A stretch of DNA of 64,000 nucleotides from Cryptomeria japonica (Eukaryota; Streptophyta; Pinopsida; Cupressales; Cupressaceae). The stretch lies in NCBI RefSeq assembly GCF_030272615.1, contig NC_081406.1, positions 260,267,386 to 260,331,385 on the forward strand, in the 5' to 3' direction. The position numbers were made by a program, and so were the translations under genes. This document shows positions 34,168 to 47,104 of the stretch, in pieces (the stretch's first letter is position 1; every line of letters starts with the position of its first letter). The notes beneath the pieces were generated by a model. That model worked only from the letters and a program-made list of their open reading frames with translations, was not told the DNA's origin and did not search any database.

Positions 34168-37100
34168 TGTTGGTAAACAGATTTGTCTCTCACAATTCAT
34201 TTAACTTTTATACTCTTTAGCCCAAGAAATGAAAGACAAATTTCACCATACAGTTGGAAAATCATGATATTGATTAACCTCTAAATTAAGGTACAACTCC
34301 CTTTAATAGATATTCAATCAGCTTCAAATTACATACAACCAATATTATACTTTTTACCAGAAAGTACAAAAAGGTAATCGTATTCACTAGTCAATACCAA
34401 ATGAACACAAGCATTGATTCATATATAATTCTTTGTGTAAAGATGACAGACTTCACATGTATGCTAAAACAAAATGAAAACCTCAAAGATTAATCTCACT
34501 GATATTTTCTGCACATATAGAAAGCTATGACAGATTCTTTCTTGAAATAGATTCTCACAGAAATCAAATTTCAAACACCAAACACATAGATTTGAAGCCA
34601 AAGATAAACTGTCATTAGATTTTCGTTCATAAATGATCATCAACTTCCCACACATACATAAAGTATTCAGCCAAAATTAAAGAGATAGTTTTTCAAAAAC
34701 TTAGCGGACCCACCTAAAGTCATTACAAAGCTTAAAAATAGGCCTCCAGACCAATAGTTCTACCAAAGGTAAAATTAACTCTAAATGAGTTAATGAGAAA
34801 CTGTCCCAACTGCATAACATAAAATAGAAAGAAAGCTAGACACACTGGCATACAACTGCCAGTAGTGCTAGTCATGCTGTCGATTCTGTTTCAGTCGAAT
34901 CGCCCAGATTGCTATTCTGGGAAGATGCCATAACTGTTTTCACTGCACTTCACTCCTGATGAACCCTTGAGAATTCCTGGATTACTGCTACATGTGGCAG
35001 GCTAATATGAATTACCCTTTGCTTCTAGAGTGAGTTCTTTCTTTTCACCAGTTGCACTTTATTTCTATGAGAGTCCAAGTGATCTAGACATACTGTAAGC
35101 ATCGATTCCACTTTAGCAATCTTTGTAAAATATTCCATGGCTAAGGACTTTTCCACCTTAATTTGTTTAATGTGACTGCTGAATTGATTGACCATTTCTG
35201 CTGTATCTTCCAAAGTTTGGCCATCCTCTTTAAGCAACTAAACATCTACACAACACATATCATTTTGCATGGTTGTTCTCAAGGTTGATAGTTCACTTTG
35301 CAGATTGGCAGACTCACTATGACCTTTCTCAATTATTTGGTTATGCCACTCTATACTTTCTTTGCATATTTACATTATATCTTCATCTAATCCTGGCACT
35401 TGTCTTTCAGCAAGAAAATTCATCAAGCCATAGCACTGAATATCACACATTTGCCTTGAAATCACCGCCCATTTAGTCTTTTCATTCTGTCATGTGATTA
35501 AGTCAACGTCCAATTCTTTGGTAACATCATTGCCAACTTTGAAAATTTGAACTAAATCCGATATATAATTAGTTCCTTGATGCACAATTGATGCAAGCCA
35601 CTCAGAGAAAATCTCTGCGATCATCTTGTTCCTTTGAACTTCATCTAGGAACTTCTAATTACCAGGGGATTTTAAATTAAAGGGAACAGGGCTTTGGGAC
35701 AATGGCACCAGACTATTCTGTAGAGCATGGATGTATTGAGCCATTTGCATTAAACTCTATTTCAACTCTGCTTTATCCTTTTCATCCTTCCAGCCGCGGG
35801 AGATAATCCTTTTGGTTGAAGTTTCTAAATGTTTCACATCAACCTCTCTAGTTCCTGCTCCCAGATCAACTCACTCAATAGTATAATCGGCCTCTGAGGT
35901 AGTGGCAGCATCCTTATCGGATGTAGGATTAGTAATATCTGTAGTCCAATGTTGTGTGCCCTCATCAAAACTGATCATGGTTTCCACTTTTAGCCGCTTA
36001 GGCTTCGTGGCTCTTCCTCGACATTTACTCATGGCATCTTTCATTGACATAGAAATAGGCACAACATTCCTCTTCTTGGTAATTGAACCACTCAACCATT
36101 TAGGAGCCATAGTTAGATCTTTGGATTGCATGGGCGGAGGCTCTCCTGAAGTGAGTAGCATAGAATTATCTGTATTAGACAGAACATCAAGCACCTGTGA
36201 ATCTTGGACATTAGCATCAGCATCGATTAAAACCTTGTTAGCATCAGAAACAAGGATTGTCATATTGCCTTGTACTTCCTCAGCGTCCAAATAAAGAATG
36301 AGATGAGAGGCAGGTGGCTGGAAATTCTTTTTGTGTCTTGATCTAGTAACTCGGCCACCAATGGAATGAGCAGCTTCAAAGTCAATTTTTTCCTCTTTAA
36401 TCTTAGCTTGCTTCTTTCCTGCAACAGAAATGGGAATATTAGTCAAAATAGTGGTTTTGCTTACAATCTTCTTTTTGCCACTCTTATTTCTTGAACTAGT
36501 TGTCTTTCTCAGATGAAATCTGCAGTTCCTTAGCCAATTCTCCATTCTATGAATTATACTGAAGGTGCCTGCCTGTACATTATCCTCCATCCTTCTACTC
36601 CAATTAACCTCTGGAAGAGGTTCATTGTGTATCCATTTCATGAATTCTGGATCTAGTACATCTTCGTTATCAATAGTCATACCAGAGATATCCATTTGCA
36701 ACTTCATGTCAAGAATCTACTTTAGAGTTAACTTGGACCAATTTCTTTTTCTTACTTCAAATTCATCTAAGCAGTCTTCCTAGTAATCTTCCAACTGTGG
36801 CACATGTTGATCAGGCACTGTCATTTTCACATAATGAGCAATAAAACCTTTTCTATCAAAATTATCTCTCCTCACGAAAGTTTTCAAATGAAACCTTTGA
36901 AATTCCAATTCAAGATTCAGTGCATCAGAAACAGACTTGTAACTATAATGGCCTAAATCAATAGGAAAAAATCCACTTGTGCTAGAATCTTCACCAGAAT
37001 CCTTTACAACATAGGCTAATTGCCTGGAAACTTCAATCAAAACACAACAGTCTAAAACATATCTAGTTAACCTAAAGGGTTCACCTTTAAAGCCTCCAAC

Positions 37101-38932
37101 CCTTATATAAGTGAAGTGATTAAACTAAGTAAAGAAGATACCATAGTTGTTGATTATTTCAATAGCTTCAACCAACATTCTCCTGTGCAAATTACCTTGT
37201 AACTCAAAAGTTAACCTCCCAACAAATATATCATTCCAGTAAAGGTAATTGTCAACATGTCCTTTTTGGGTCAAATGGGGGTGTTATTCATAAATTTTTA
37301 TACCCTGAACCCATTTTGTATGGAACAATCCAGGTCGCTCCCTCACATAGGCTAACATGTAGAACAGATATGAAGACATATAAAAATTTGAAACCCTAGC
37401 GTAATTGCTCAAACCCTCATGCAATCTTTCTACAATTACTGTGCCCCAGTCAATGAAGCGGTTTTTGTCGAGAGCAACTTGGATGAAGAAATACATCCAG
37501 TCCTCCCAATAAAAAGAGTGTGAATTTCCCCTAATTCTACTCAATATTATTACCAGATCCCTAATTTCAAGAATCAATGCTCTCAAGTTAATGTCCTTGG
37601 TAGCCTTGAGCTGCCTTTTTGGTACTTCAAAATCCAATTTCGTGCAATAATGGTTCTGTAATACTGCTTCTTCTCGGAATAAATCCCATAAGACTTTCCA
37701 ATAGTCTAATCCTCATAGGGTTCTCGATGTGGGATACCCATGGCTGCCATTACTGTCCCTCTATCAATAGACAACAGAACCTCACCATTATTTCTCCTAA
37801 TGCACTTGTTAACCTTGTCATAGTGATTAATGCACTCTAAAACCAACTAAGGACAAGGGGCAGCTATGGGAAATGTCGCCGCTCCCAATAAACCTTTTTG
37901 TGCAATATCTTTCATCGTAGAATCAGTAGCTGGGTTCCTCACTCTTTCTAAGAAAACATCTAAATCTAAATGAACTAGAGTCGTATCAGCGAGCTCTGGT
38001 AAGGAACTCACAAGGGAAGAAGAGTTCGCTAATTTAGGTAAAGTCAGCGTCATGCTTAATCAATAATTTCTCTCAATCAGCTCAAATAAAGTAGAAAATA
38101 GGTAAAATAGAAACAAGTAGGTAAACAATATACCCAGATCTTTTAAAAACTATAGCAATTAGGAAACTCATTAAACATACCTTCTCTGTCATCTACAAAA
38201 CCCCTATCGCAATCTATTTTCCTTTCGCTCTGAAAATTCTCCTAAAAACTTATGTTTCACAAATGACAATCTTGACAAAACAATGGCTCAATTTAAAATA
38301 GTCGAGAAAATCCTACTCATGATTTCCATAAGTTATCATCATTACTCTTCACTCGTGCGACATTACTCTGAAATGATCATAAGCGATCATGCATTTAATA
38401 ACAAGTCACTTCACATATGAAAACATGGATTCCCATGCCATACTTGCTATAAATGACAACTTTTAAATCATTAAGAAAGAATATTCCCTTTTCCTGCTGC
38501 TATTAGCCATTCCTTAAAATCCTCACTGCCACCTTATGAAAAGTCATGATTTCCAAGAAATCAAACATTGAACTTTGAACCTTGAAGAACAACAACAATG
38601 AAAAAACATATACATAACAAATGTTGAACTTTGAAGCTTGAACCCGAAAGGTTCAAGTTCAAGGTTCAACCAATGCTAAACACCGACAAACATTGAAATA
38701 GACTTATAAAGCTGCACAAGGAAATAAACTTTAACATGACGTCTGTTGAACCTTGAAACCCAAAAGGTTCAAGTTCAAGATTCAATTTCAGTATAGTGAA
38801 ACTTAAATAAAGAAGACTGCGAAAACTGAATTTGCACAAAAAATTCAAGAAACACAACCTGACCAAAGGACCAGTTAGGGACATGACTCAATAAGGCAAT
38901 ATTAAAATAGAAATTTATATGTACCACCAACA
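34168..38932 (-). repeat. 5' LTR of the gypsy element
   Basis: It is 4765 bp, from TGTTGGTAAA to ACCACCAACA, next to the primer site on its left and to the ATATG duplication on its right. It carries the second copy of the LTR-encoded ORF and of the U3 palindromes. Confidence 0.93.
35025..38053 (-). pseudogene. LTR-encoded unknown protein, copy in the 5' LTR
   Basis: Open segments 37847-38053 (start MTLTLPKLANSSS), 37284-37637, 36780-37040, 35871-36707 and 35025-35237 parallel those of the other LTR. The longest, 278 codons, joins what are two ORFs there (IDNEDVLDPEFMKWIHNEP through the basic GGRVTRSRHKK linker to ADYTIE). The conserved Met at 38053 supports a start there, because a stop lies a few codons upstream. 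The two copies are broken at different places, as expected for independent decay of one gene. Family unknown. Confidence 0.65.
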
Positions 38933-40075
38933 ATATGCACATAAAGTAAAGTCATCATCCTTAGGGTACCGCAAACCATATTCAGATGTACCTTGCAAGT
39001 ATCTATAAATTCTTTTCCCTCCACTCTCATGATTTTCTCTAGGATCACAATGATATCTCGATGCAATGAAAACAACATTCATTATATCTGGCCTATTTTG
39101 AGTCAAATATAGTAGACCTCCAATCATAGACTTGTATCTTGTAGGATTTACCTATGCAAATCCATCTTTCCTTGTCAATTCCTCACTGGTAACCATAGGA
39201 GTACTTACCGGTTTAGAGTATTCCATACCAAATTTATTCAACAACTCCCTAGCATACTTAGTTTGACAAATGAAAATACCTTTATCAGTCTGAGTAATCT
39301 ACAAACCTAAGAAAAATTTCATTTCCCCAATCATAGACATTTCAAATTCATTGTCCATATTTTTAGAAAATTCCATGCACAACTTATTTTCACCTTCAAA
39401 AATGATGTCATCAACAAAGACTTCAATAATTAGTATATCATCATTAGTGACTTTACAATATTGATTATTGTCAGCATTACCTTTAGTGAAACCAAGCGTC
39501 AAAAGATATTTATCTAACCTTGCATACCAAGCTCTAGGTGCCCATTTCAATCCATATAAAACTTTCTTTAACTTGCAAACCATGTTCTTATCATCTGAAA
39601 GTGAAAAACCATTAGGTTTCTCAATATAAACTTCCTCATCAAGATCCCTATTCAGAAAGGCACACTTAACATCCATCTGCTAAACCTTGTAGTTTTTATG
39701 TGCAGCATAGGCAAGAAATAATCTTATAGCTTCAATCCTAGCTACAGGTGCAAAATTTTCACCATATTCAATTCCTTCCTTCTGAGAATATCCTTTACAA
39801 ACCAATCTAACTTTATTTCTCACAACTTGTTCATCTTCATTTAATTTATTCCTAAAAGCCCATTTAGTTCCAATAACATTCTTATTTTTAGGTCAGGGAA
39901 CTAAAATCCATGTGCTATTCTTCTCTATCTGATCTAATTCTTCTTCCATAGCTTTCATCCAACATTCATCTTTACATGCTTTAATTACTAATACCGGTTC
40001 AACTTGAGAAATTAAACATACCTCATTAGCTGCCAATCTCCTTGTCATCACTCCATTGTTTTTATCCCCAATGAT
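38933..40075 (-). pseudogene. Copia reverse transcriptase
   Basis: Open stretches 39299-39676 and 38915-39127, plus decayed sequence up to 40075, hold copia RT motifs. These are a [12 protein letters not shown] and [17 protein letters not shown]-terminal block, QMDVKCAFLNRDL, YGLKWAPRAWY and the active site EVFVDDIIFEG (both Asp present, residues 89-90 of the 125-codon ORF), then GLRYPKDDD before the gypsy insertion. The gypsy breaks the frame at 38933; the last codons seen here (TLCAY) lead straight into the RNase H at 22738. The enzyme would make cDNA from element RNA. In-frame stops make it inactive. Confidence 0.88.
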
Positions 40076-41188
40076 CTAATCTGCTAAATGATTCAACCTT
40101 ACATACCTAGGAGTCTTCTGATTCTCTATTCCTCTTTCATGTTCTTCAGTTACTGTTGAGTTTTCTGATATTGCTGAAGTAACTAGTTCAGCATTTTGTT
40201 CTGGTAAAGGAGTTATCGGTTTAGTTATGACCATTTCCACTGTCGATTCTTGCTCATAAACTCTGATTTGACTTTTATTCAGTTCATCTACCTTGATATT
40301 AGCCCTCTCCACAATTCTCCGCAATCTCTTATTATAACATCTATATGCTTTTCTTTCATTAAAATAACCAAGAAATATTCCTTCATCACATCTAGGATCA
40401 AATTTTCCAATGAAATTATCTCTCCTGATATAACATTTACTACCAAAGATTCTTAAATACTTAATTGTAGGTGTATTGCCAAACCATAATTCATAAGGTG
40501 TCTTACTAGTTTCTCCTTTGATATAAACTCGGTTGAATGTATAGACTATTGTTCTTACTACTTCTATCCAGTAGATATGAGGTAGGTTAACTTCCATCAT
40601 CATGGTTCTAGCAGCATCCAATATAGTTTTGTTCTTCCTTTCCACAAATCCATTATGTTGAGGTGTCTGGGGAGTAGAAAATTATATCCTTGTGCCATGC
40701 TTCTCACAAAAGTTATTAAACTCACCGGATGTGAATTCTTCACCATGATCTAACCTTAAACACTTAATCTTCAATCTTGTCTTAGTTTCAACTTTAGCTT
40801 TAAATATTTTAAACTTTTCAAAAGCCTCAGATTTCTCCCTTAGAAAAGTAACCCACATCATTCTAGAATAATCATCAATGATTAGCATAAAATATCTATC
40901 AACTTGAAAACTTTTAATTCTAGCAGGGCCACACAAATCATTATGAATAAGATCAAGAAAATCATTAGATTTGTCTTGTATACTCTTAAAAGAGGTTTTA
41001 ACTTGTTTTCCCATTTGACATTCTTTACATGCCAGATTATAGGGCTTCACAATCTTAGGTATATCTCTAACTACCTTAGTTGAACTGATCTTTGCCATGC
41101 AATCAAAATTCACATGGCATAGCCTTTTATGCCATAGCCAACTCTCATCAATTTGTGCAATCAAACATGTCTTCTCATCACTTCTCAT
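40076..41188 (-). pseudogene. Copia GAG-pre-integrase and integrase
   Basis: ORF 40682-41188 has the zinc-binding pattern (LWHKRLCHVNF … CKECQMGK) and core Asp residues in LIHNDLCGP (residue 84) and LRLDHGEEF (residue 147). ORF 40076-40645 starts MERKNKTILDAARTMMM, which provides the catalytic Glu, and continues through the C-terminal block NTPTIKYLRIFGSKCYIRR and FLGYFNERKAYRCYN. A stop (about 40681) separates the two. The catalytic D, D, E set is intact, unlike in the gypsy integrase. Confidence 0.9.
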
Positions 41189-41375
41189 CAGAATTCAAAT
41201 GAAATATATTACCTTTTCTCTGAGTACCAGTTGCAATCTCCAATCCAGATCTATTAATGATTTTGCATTTTCCATCCTTGAATTGTAATTGAAAAATCCC
41301 TTATCCACCAATTGTCCTACACTCAAAATATTATGCCTTAAACCTTCAACATAATAAACATTATCAGTATCTTGC

Positions 41376-41595
41376 TTACCACGTAATGATATAGTTCATT
41401 TTCCTTTGATCATCAAATTCTTGCAAAGTTAGAAACTTCCTTTTATCTCCCGTCATATGATGTGAACATCCACTGTCAATTACCCATTCATCCTTATCTT
41501 CAGCTACATTCTCTTCTAGTGCCGGAACATCTTCCTTGATAGCCAGGAACACCCATTCCTTTGTTGGCATTTGCATGAAAATTGCATTAATGATA
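41376..41595 (-). pseudogene. Copia protease
   Basis: The frame contains DEWVIDSGCSHHMTGDKRKF, the copia aspartic protease signature with catalytic D-S-G followed by the typical CSHHMT. Its N-terminal part is cut at 41595 by the solo LTR insertion and resumes at 46780. The remaining C-terminal part runs into a stop and then toward the GAG-pre-integrase. Confidence 0.88.
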
Positions 41596-41825
41596 TGTTA
41601 TGTTGTCATTGATGTCAATTAACCAGTAATGATGTTGTAACAATGTTTTTTTGCAACCAGTATATGAGCTTGTGAAGAAAACCGATATTACTAGAAAAGA
41701 AGTGAGATCAACTGGTAAACCCTACCTGTTGATATGATAAACCCTAACTGATGAAGTTTGGTCAATCGGTTGTATTGGTTTATGATCAAATGATGAGCGG
41801 AAATGATTATGACACGTATGCATGT

Positions 41826-44800
41826 TGTAATGCTCCACCATAAACCCCAAAGGAAAACCCACAACACGGGTGAAACAATTTTTTTTTTTAAGTATAAACA
41901 TAATAAGTGCATTTACACAATATGCACGATAACACAAGCAGAAGACTTACACCAGAATTCCTTAAGGGTTACCAACGTAGAATTAAATCCATTATATAAA
42001 TTTCACATATACAATTAATCCAATAATTCCAAATATTCATCATTAACTTAATGATCACAAGAGGCCATATGCAATAATAGATACTCCATTGAAAGATTGA
42101 AAGGATACAATATAATTCCACTTCAATAAGCATTTACACATATCATAAAGGAAACTGATAAAAACATCCCAAACATAGGATTACATTTCTCTTTCAATAC
42201 ATGGCTTCTCAATATATATATAAAGTTACATCTTAACCAAATACAAGGTTACAAAAGTTCAATGATACAATGACCACATAGGTCTCCAAATAACAATAAT
42301 CTCCAAACATGAGATGAAGCATGAGCCACGAACCACAGAAACACCTGCGAAGCCAAACCTTGCATGAAGGTACAAATCAAAACATTCAATGGGAAGTGGC
42401 ACTACCACCCAACCATGTAATTCCCAAACTGGAATCACCCCACCATGCTAGGAGATAGCTAAGGACCCTCAAGCAATCAAAAGCATGACATGGTCGACAA
42501 AACAATATGACACCATGACAACACAAAGAGACTCCACAATAATCCAGGTGACTCAACATCACAAATACACAAGTGAACCAAATGAGAGAGTGTCATCGCA
42601 TAGCTTGATGGTTACATGGTTGGCCTCCATACGTCCCGACTCACTGTCCTAGTAACCTTTCCCGAACCTTTGGCTCTAGCTAAGTCTCATGCAAACCCTA
42701 CCAGCCTTTCATGAAGACAAGGTGGTCGGTTTTCCATTCAAGGCCTTCTCACAAAATGATGAGCCTCAGTACAAGCACTCACCCAAGCGTGAGGTACACT
42801 TATCTTTATTAATGTTATAAGACTACCCACCTGATCAATTCATTAGATTACTAGTTATTATCTAGCTTTCGATGGGTTATCCTGCCATCCACTTAGGGCA
42901 CGACCCCCACTAAAAGCCACTCTCTCAAAGGACACTAAACATAACATGGTGACTCAACGAGGACCCTATGGCAAAGCAAACAGCCATAACACCACTATCA
43001 AAAACAAGTGGTCAAACAAGGACATACTAACTCTTGGCTAACCATAAGGCAAAGACACTACATGGTTAGGACAATGAAGCCAACATATATCTCTTGGTCA
43101 AAGGTACCAAATACGTCACTAGAGGACGACTGAACCACAAACCAAAAATAACACAATATACACTTGCAAGGATAGCTAATTCACTAATTCCCCACTCAGA
43201 CAATCTTTGAGAATATCAACATCATACTCACTTGCAACATCATTGATTGAAAATTAAATAAAACACTCTTTATAGCAGTCACATCTAATCAATTTCCAAA
43301 TCAATATTCCATCAGGAATGAAATCCACATTAAACATTCAACTAGTTATAACATTAATTCCTAACAGGCATTTAATTCATTTCCAGAATATATCCAAATT
43401 AACCAATTTGAATTCCTAATTCATGCCTTGATTTCCATAGATGAATTTATTAAACCACATAATAAAAATCACATGAAAAATCACCATTTTCATTTAACAC
43501 TAAAACCACTTAAAATATATTTCATTTTATAAAATTTAAGTTCATAGCATAAACCGGTTTGTACTGGTAAGGGTACAAGGTCAAGCGGTGGCCAAGGCCA
43601 TCCCACAGTAGTGCTGTTGCCAAGGCAACAGACACTACCTGTCGGTAGTGCTTCTACCACTGGTAACAGCCCTACCAACTGGTAGTGCTGCTATTGCTGG
43701 TAGTAGCCGCTACCAACTGGTAGTGGTACTGTCGAGCAATAGTGCCACTACTACTAGTAGCAGCTACTACCAACCGGTAGCAATCCTACCGATCGGTAGT
43801 GCTGCTACTGACCGATAGTAGTCCTACCGATTGGTAGCACTGCTACTGCGTAGCGGTGCTGCCGATTGGTAGTTCTGCTACCTGCGGGTAGCAGACACTA
43901 CCGACCGGCATGGTGAGACAAGCCCACCACGAGAACGGTAACGTCCAAGGAAAAAAACACAAAAACACATGCTTTCCAAGCACTCAAAAACCAACAAACC
44001 ACAAAATCATTTAACACAAGAAAATGATTCATTTCCAGATTATTTCACGAGAACACGCACATAGTGCCAAATCCAAAATTCAAAGGAATATTTACCAGCA
44101 AGGTAAGTGATGAAATAAACACACTAGAAGCAATAGCTAACAAATTCTTGGGAATTTAGATACTAGGATGCACAAGCAAACCCAATCTAAAATTCATTCT
44201 TTCAAAAAGAAGAGGTAAAACAAGAAATTGATTTTCAAGAACAAAACACACAACATATAGAGAAACGAACCATTTATTTCCCATAAGCAAATATATGATT
44301 TAAGATTCACAAAATCAACAATCATAGACATTCTTTCTTCCATTCCTATCATTCCACATGAATCTACAAGGAATTTTGCATATTTTCAACACACAGGAAG
44401 CAAACTGAAAAATTCAAATTAAATTTAAACCAAGAAGAGATTATCCAACCTTGAAGCAAACTAGCAACCAAAATGAAGGAAGAATCCCAATCCCTGCAAA
44501 CCAATTCGAATTCCAGCTCCTCCCAAAATGATTTACCAATTTTCTCTCCAAAATTTTTGCCTCTTCTTCTCGTGAATTTCCAGAATTATATGGGAAAATT
44601 ATTTCAACCTAAACTTTCTAGGTTAAATTTTTTTCCATCCAATCAGATTTAAATATTTTAAAAATTAAAAAGGCAATCAGCTTTACTTTCATCCAAAAAC
44701 AATTCTTTTTCAACAAATTAAAAAGCAAAAGTCAAATGGAAAAGTAAAAAGGAAAAGCTTTTATTAATTTCTATTTCCAAAAATACTTTCTTTCAACATA

Positions 44801-45642
44801 GGCATTTAACATTTAAATGGCTAGGCAATCATTTATTTCCACAAAATATATCAATGCCACTCTGCAAAATAAAAAAGCCTTTTAACCATTTAATCTTGCA
44901 ATTCATTAATCAATTAAATCAATAATCATAAAGCATAATAATTAACTAATTACGCCAACATAAGATAACATCATCCATTTAACTAAATAACCATTTAAAT
45001 AAACGGAAACATGCAAAACCAAGAATGATCAAATGACGACTCTCAAATGACCAAACCAAAGCACCATGACTCGCACACCAGCCAGACGGGAGAGACAACT
45101 GACTGACAACACTCACACAAGTGTAACTATAGGTCAAGTTAGGGTACAACAACTATCTCCTTCACTCCCATCAGACATATAAGGCATGCTCAGACCTATG
45201 AAACCAGGTGGAGTTGATACCCCGTACCTACCCAGTACTAGTACTTGCAATGTCCTGCACCAAAGAACCACATGTGCATATAGACCAATATATATATATA
45301 GATACGACACACACATCGATGAAGCAGAATCATGACATTCGCTGTCTCACCAGAGTGAGTGAAGGAAAATCATCCCCTCGTATCCCAATACACTTGCAAA
45401 CATGCAACATATAAATAACGCATCACAATATAAGGTGAGAGTGTCAGTCCATTATAATGATCCATAAAATAATATTAATCATAAGCACTGAGATACTGCA
45501 TAAAATCATACACCATAGATCGAGATAAAGCATGAAATAACATTGCATAACATCCAAATCAATATACAATAATGTTCCACTAAATAGTCACTGAAGTAAA
45601 TCAAAATATACAAAAAGAGCCTGATCAAGGAGGGGTACTACA
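41826..45642 (-). mobile_element. Gypsy-type solo LTR, 3.8 kb, innermost insertion
   Basis: It starts TGTAATGCTCC and ends GGTACTACA, flanked by exact CATGT copies (41821-41825 and 45643-45647). No primer site, polypurine tract or protein domain is seen inside, so it is read as a solo LTR; a non-coding element with undetected short terminal repeats is less likely. It shares termini and a conserved inner block with 1-2645 and 60537-64000. It contains the palindromic repeat at 43560-43920. Confidence 0.88.
43560..43920. repeat. GC-richer palindromic short-unit repeat (CTACC…GGTAG)
   Basis: About 15-20 irregular units of 15-22 nt are built on CTACCnnnnGGTAG (for example ctaccaactggtag, ctaccgatcggtag), separated by gctgct-like spacers. 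Each unit is its own inverted repeat. The composition differs sharply from the AT-rich LTR around it. Confidence 0.85.
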
Positions 45643-46784
45643 CATGTTGTATGAGAAGAGTTTCAAATGGTTTTTGGTGCATAGAGATAATGGTTTTTAT
45701 CTTGGGAATGAGAAAGTTCATTGCATGTAATGAAAACCATGTGATGAGTTACAGTGTTTGATGAAGCGGTGATCAAGGGGCGGTCAAGAATATCTTGAAT
45801 GATGTGCTGTAATTGTAATGTAATCCAACGATCATACTTGAACCGATTTGTTTATAATCTCTATGAGAGAATTAGGTTTGTGATGTGTTACCGACCTAAT
45901 GATTTGTTTATAAGGTTGATGAGTTGTTTTGTTTGAATGTTGGCAAACTTGTAGTTAAGAGTGAGAGTATGGTTGTTGAACCTGATAATGTATCTGCAGT
46001 ATGTGTAGTGGTAGATAGGAGCATGAAAAGGACCTGAACAAGAAAGTGTAGTGCTATTCAAACAAATCAGCAAACCCCTGTTGTTTTCTAACAATTACAA
46101 TAGTCAAATCCCCTAACCAGGTAAGCTCTAACAAGCTTAGTGTTATTCAAATCCTCTAAGCAGGTGATCCATTAGCTTGGATTTTAAATCCTCCACTGAG
46201 GTTGCTTCTAATAGGGTATTGCTTCTAATAGGGCATTATAGTCAATCCCTTAACTGGGTGGTCCCTAATAGGATCTGTTCTTAACAGGGCTTATTGTAAA
46301 GCTTTAATAGACTAGGCTCCTAATAGGCCGAACTTCAAAAGAGTTCAGAATACTTGTGGGTATTCATCCCCACTGTGGTTTTTCCCATTTGGGTTTCCAC
46401 ATCAAAAATATTATGTCAAGTGGTGAATTATTTTGTGGTTACGTTTACTATGGTTGAATTGCTTATCAGCTAAATCCACTTTGATATGTTATGACAACCG
46501 ACAACAATCTAAAATATGTTTTAACTATTGTCAGTAAAGTATTTGAATAGTTAAGATAAAACATTTTGTGAGTTTCAAGTTATTTAGTGTTAAATCTGTT
46601 ATAACAGTCAAGTGGTTTATCTTCTTAGTATTATTGAATTTTAAGTTCAGTGTTGAAACTAGTCAGTTTAGAGTTGTCTTGAGAGGTTGTTTTAGAGATT
46701 GGTGAAAGTGTATCAATTTTTCTATCTATTGATTCACCCCCCCCACTCTCAGTAGTTGACCGGATCCTTATTTCTTTCATCATA

Positions 46785-47104
46785 CCATCATCCTTTCCAT
46801 TATCAGAACCACTAGCAGAGTCTTGTGTCGGTTCATCATCAAAATCAGTCACACCTTCCTTATCCACAATGTAGAATGATTTATCTATGTTATTTTTATA
46901 CTTGTGCTTGTTCTGATATCCAGAGTTAGGATTAAAAGATCTTCTATCTCTCTCTTCAAATCTTGAATTCCTTTAAGGACATCTAGATGAAAAATGACCT
47001 ATCTTATTACACGCAAAATATTTAAAAGGTAATTTTCCTTCATACTTACTTCCTACTGGTCCTTTAGGTACTCTTCTAGCAAATAGGGCTTCAAGTTGCT
47101 CAAA
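46785..47104 (-). pseudogene. Copia Gag C-terminus with damaged zinc knuckle
   Basis: In the frame after the Gag core, KYFACNKIGHFSSRC matches the copia CCHC knuckle except that the first Cys is Tyr. An acidic stretch (DFDDEPTQDSASGSDNGKDDG) follows and leads, across the solo-LTR insertion, to the protease. Stops occur at the joints with the core. Confidence 0.78.

Larger units (their letters stand above)
22739..38932 (-). mobile_element. Full-length Ty3/gypsy element (Tat-like) with giant LTRs
   Basis: The element is 16,194 bp, with LTRs of 4730 and 4765 bp and an internal region of 6699 bp. It has an exact ATATG target duplication and sits inside the copia pol gene between RT and RNase H. 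Minus-strand order: LTR, PBS (TGGCGACTCTGCTGGGGA), Gag, protease, archaeal-type RNase H, RT, native RNase H, integrase, LTR. The integrase-last order defines Ty3/gypsy; the extra RNase H and the PBS type suggest the Tat/Ogre lineage. The first 70 bases of the two LTRs differ at four sites, all transitions. Every gene is disrupted. Confidence 0.93.
41596..46779 (+). mobile_element. Copia solo LTR inserted in the copia protease (about 1.36 kb without insert)
   Basis: It starts TGTTATGTTGTCATTG and ends TTTCTTTCA. The flanking 5-mers are tgata (41591-41595) and tcata (46780-46784), one mismatch, so boundaries are good but not certain. The copia reading frame continues on both sides. A U5 hairpin has arms 46726-46732 and 46749-46755 (7 pairs, one G-U). 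Repeated ctaatagggc-type units lie at 46200-46330. The sense strand is plus, opposite to the host copia. It is itself interrupted by the gypsy solo LTR. Confidence 0.78.

Noticed and set aside
34168-38932. ORFs in the 5' LTR as an independent element inserted there
   Set aside because: The same ORFs occupy the same place in the 3' LTR, so they belong to the LTR and are not a separate insertion.
43560-43920. CRISPR-like regular array
   Set aside because: Plant retrotransposon context, palindromic irregular units, no unique spacers of constant length.
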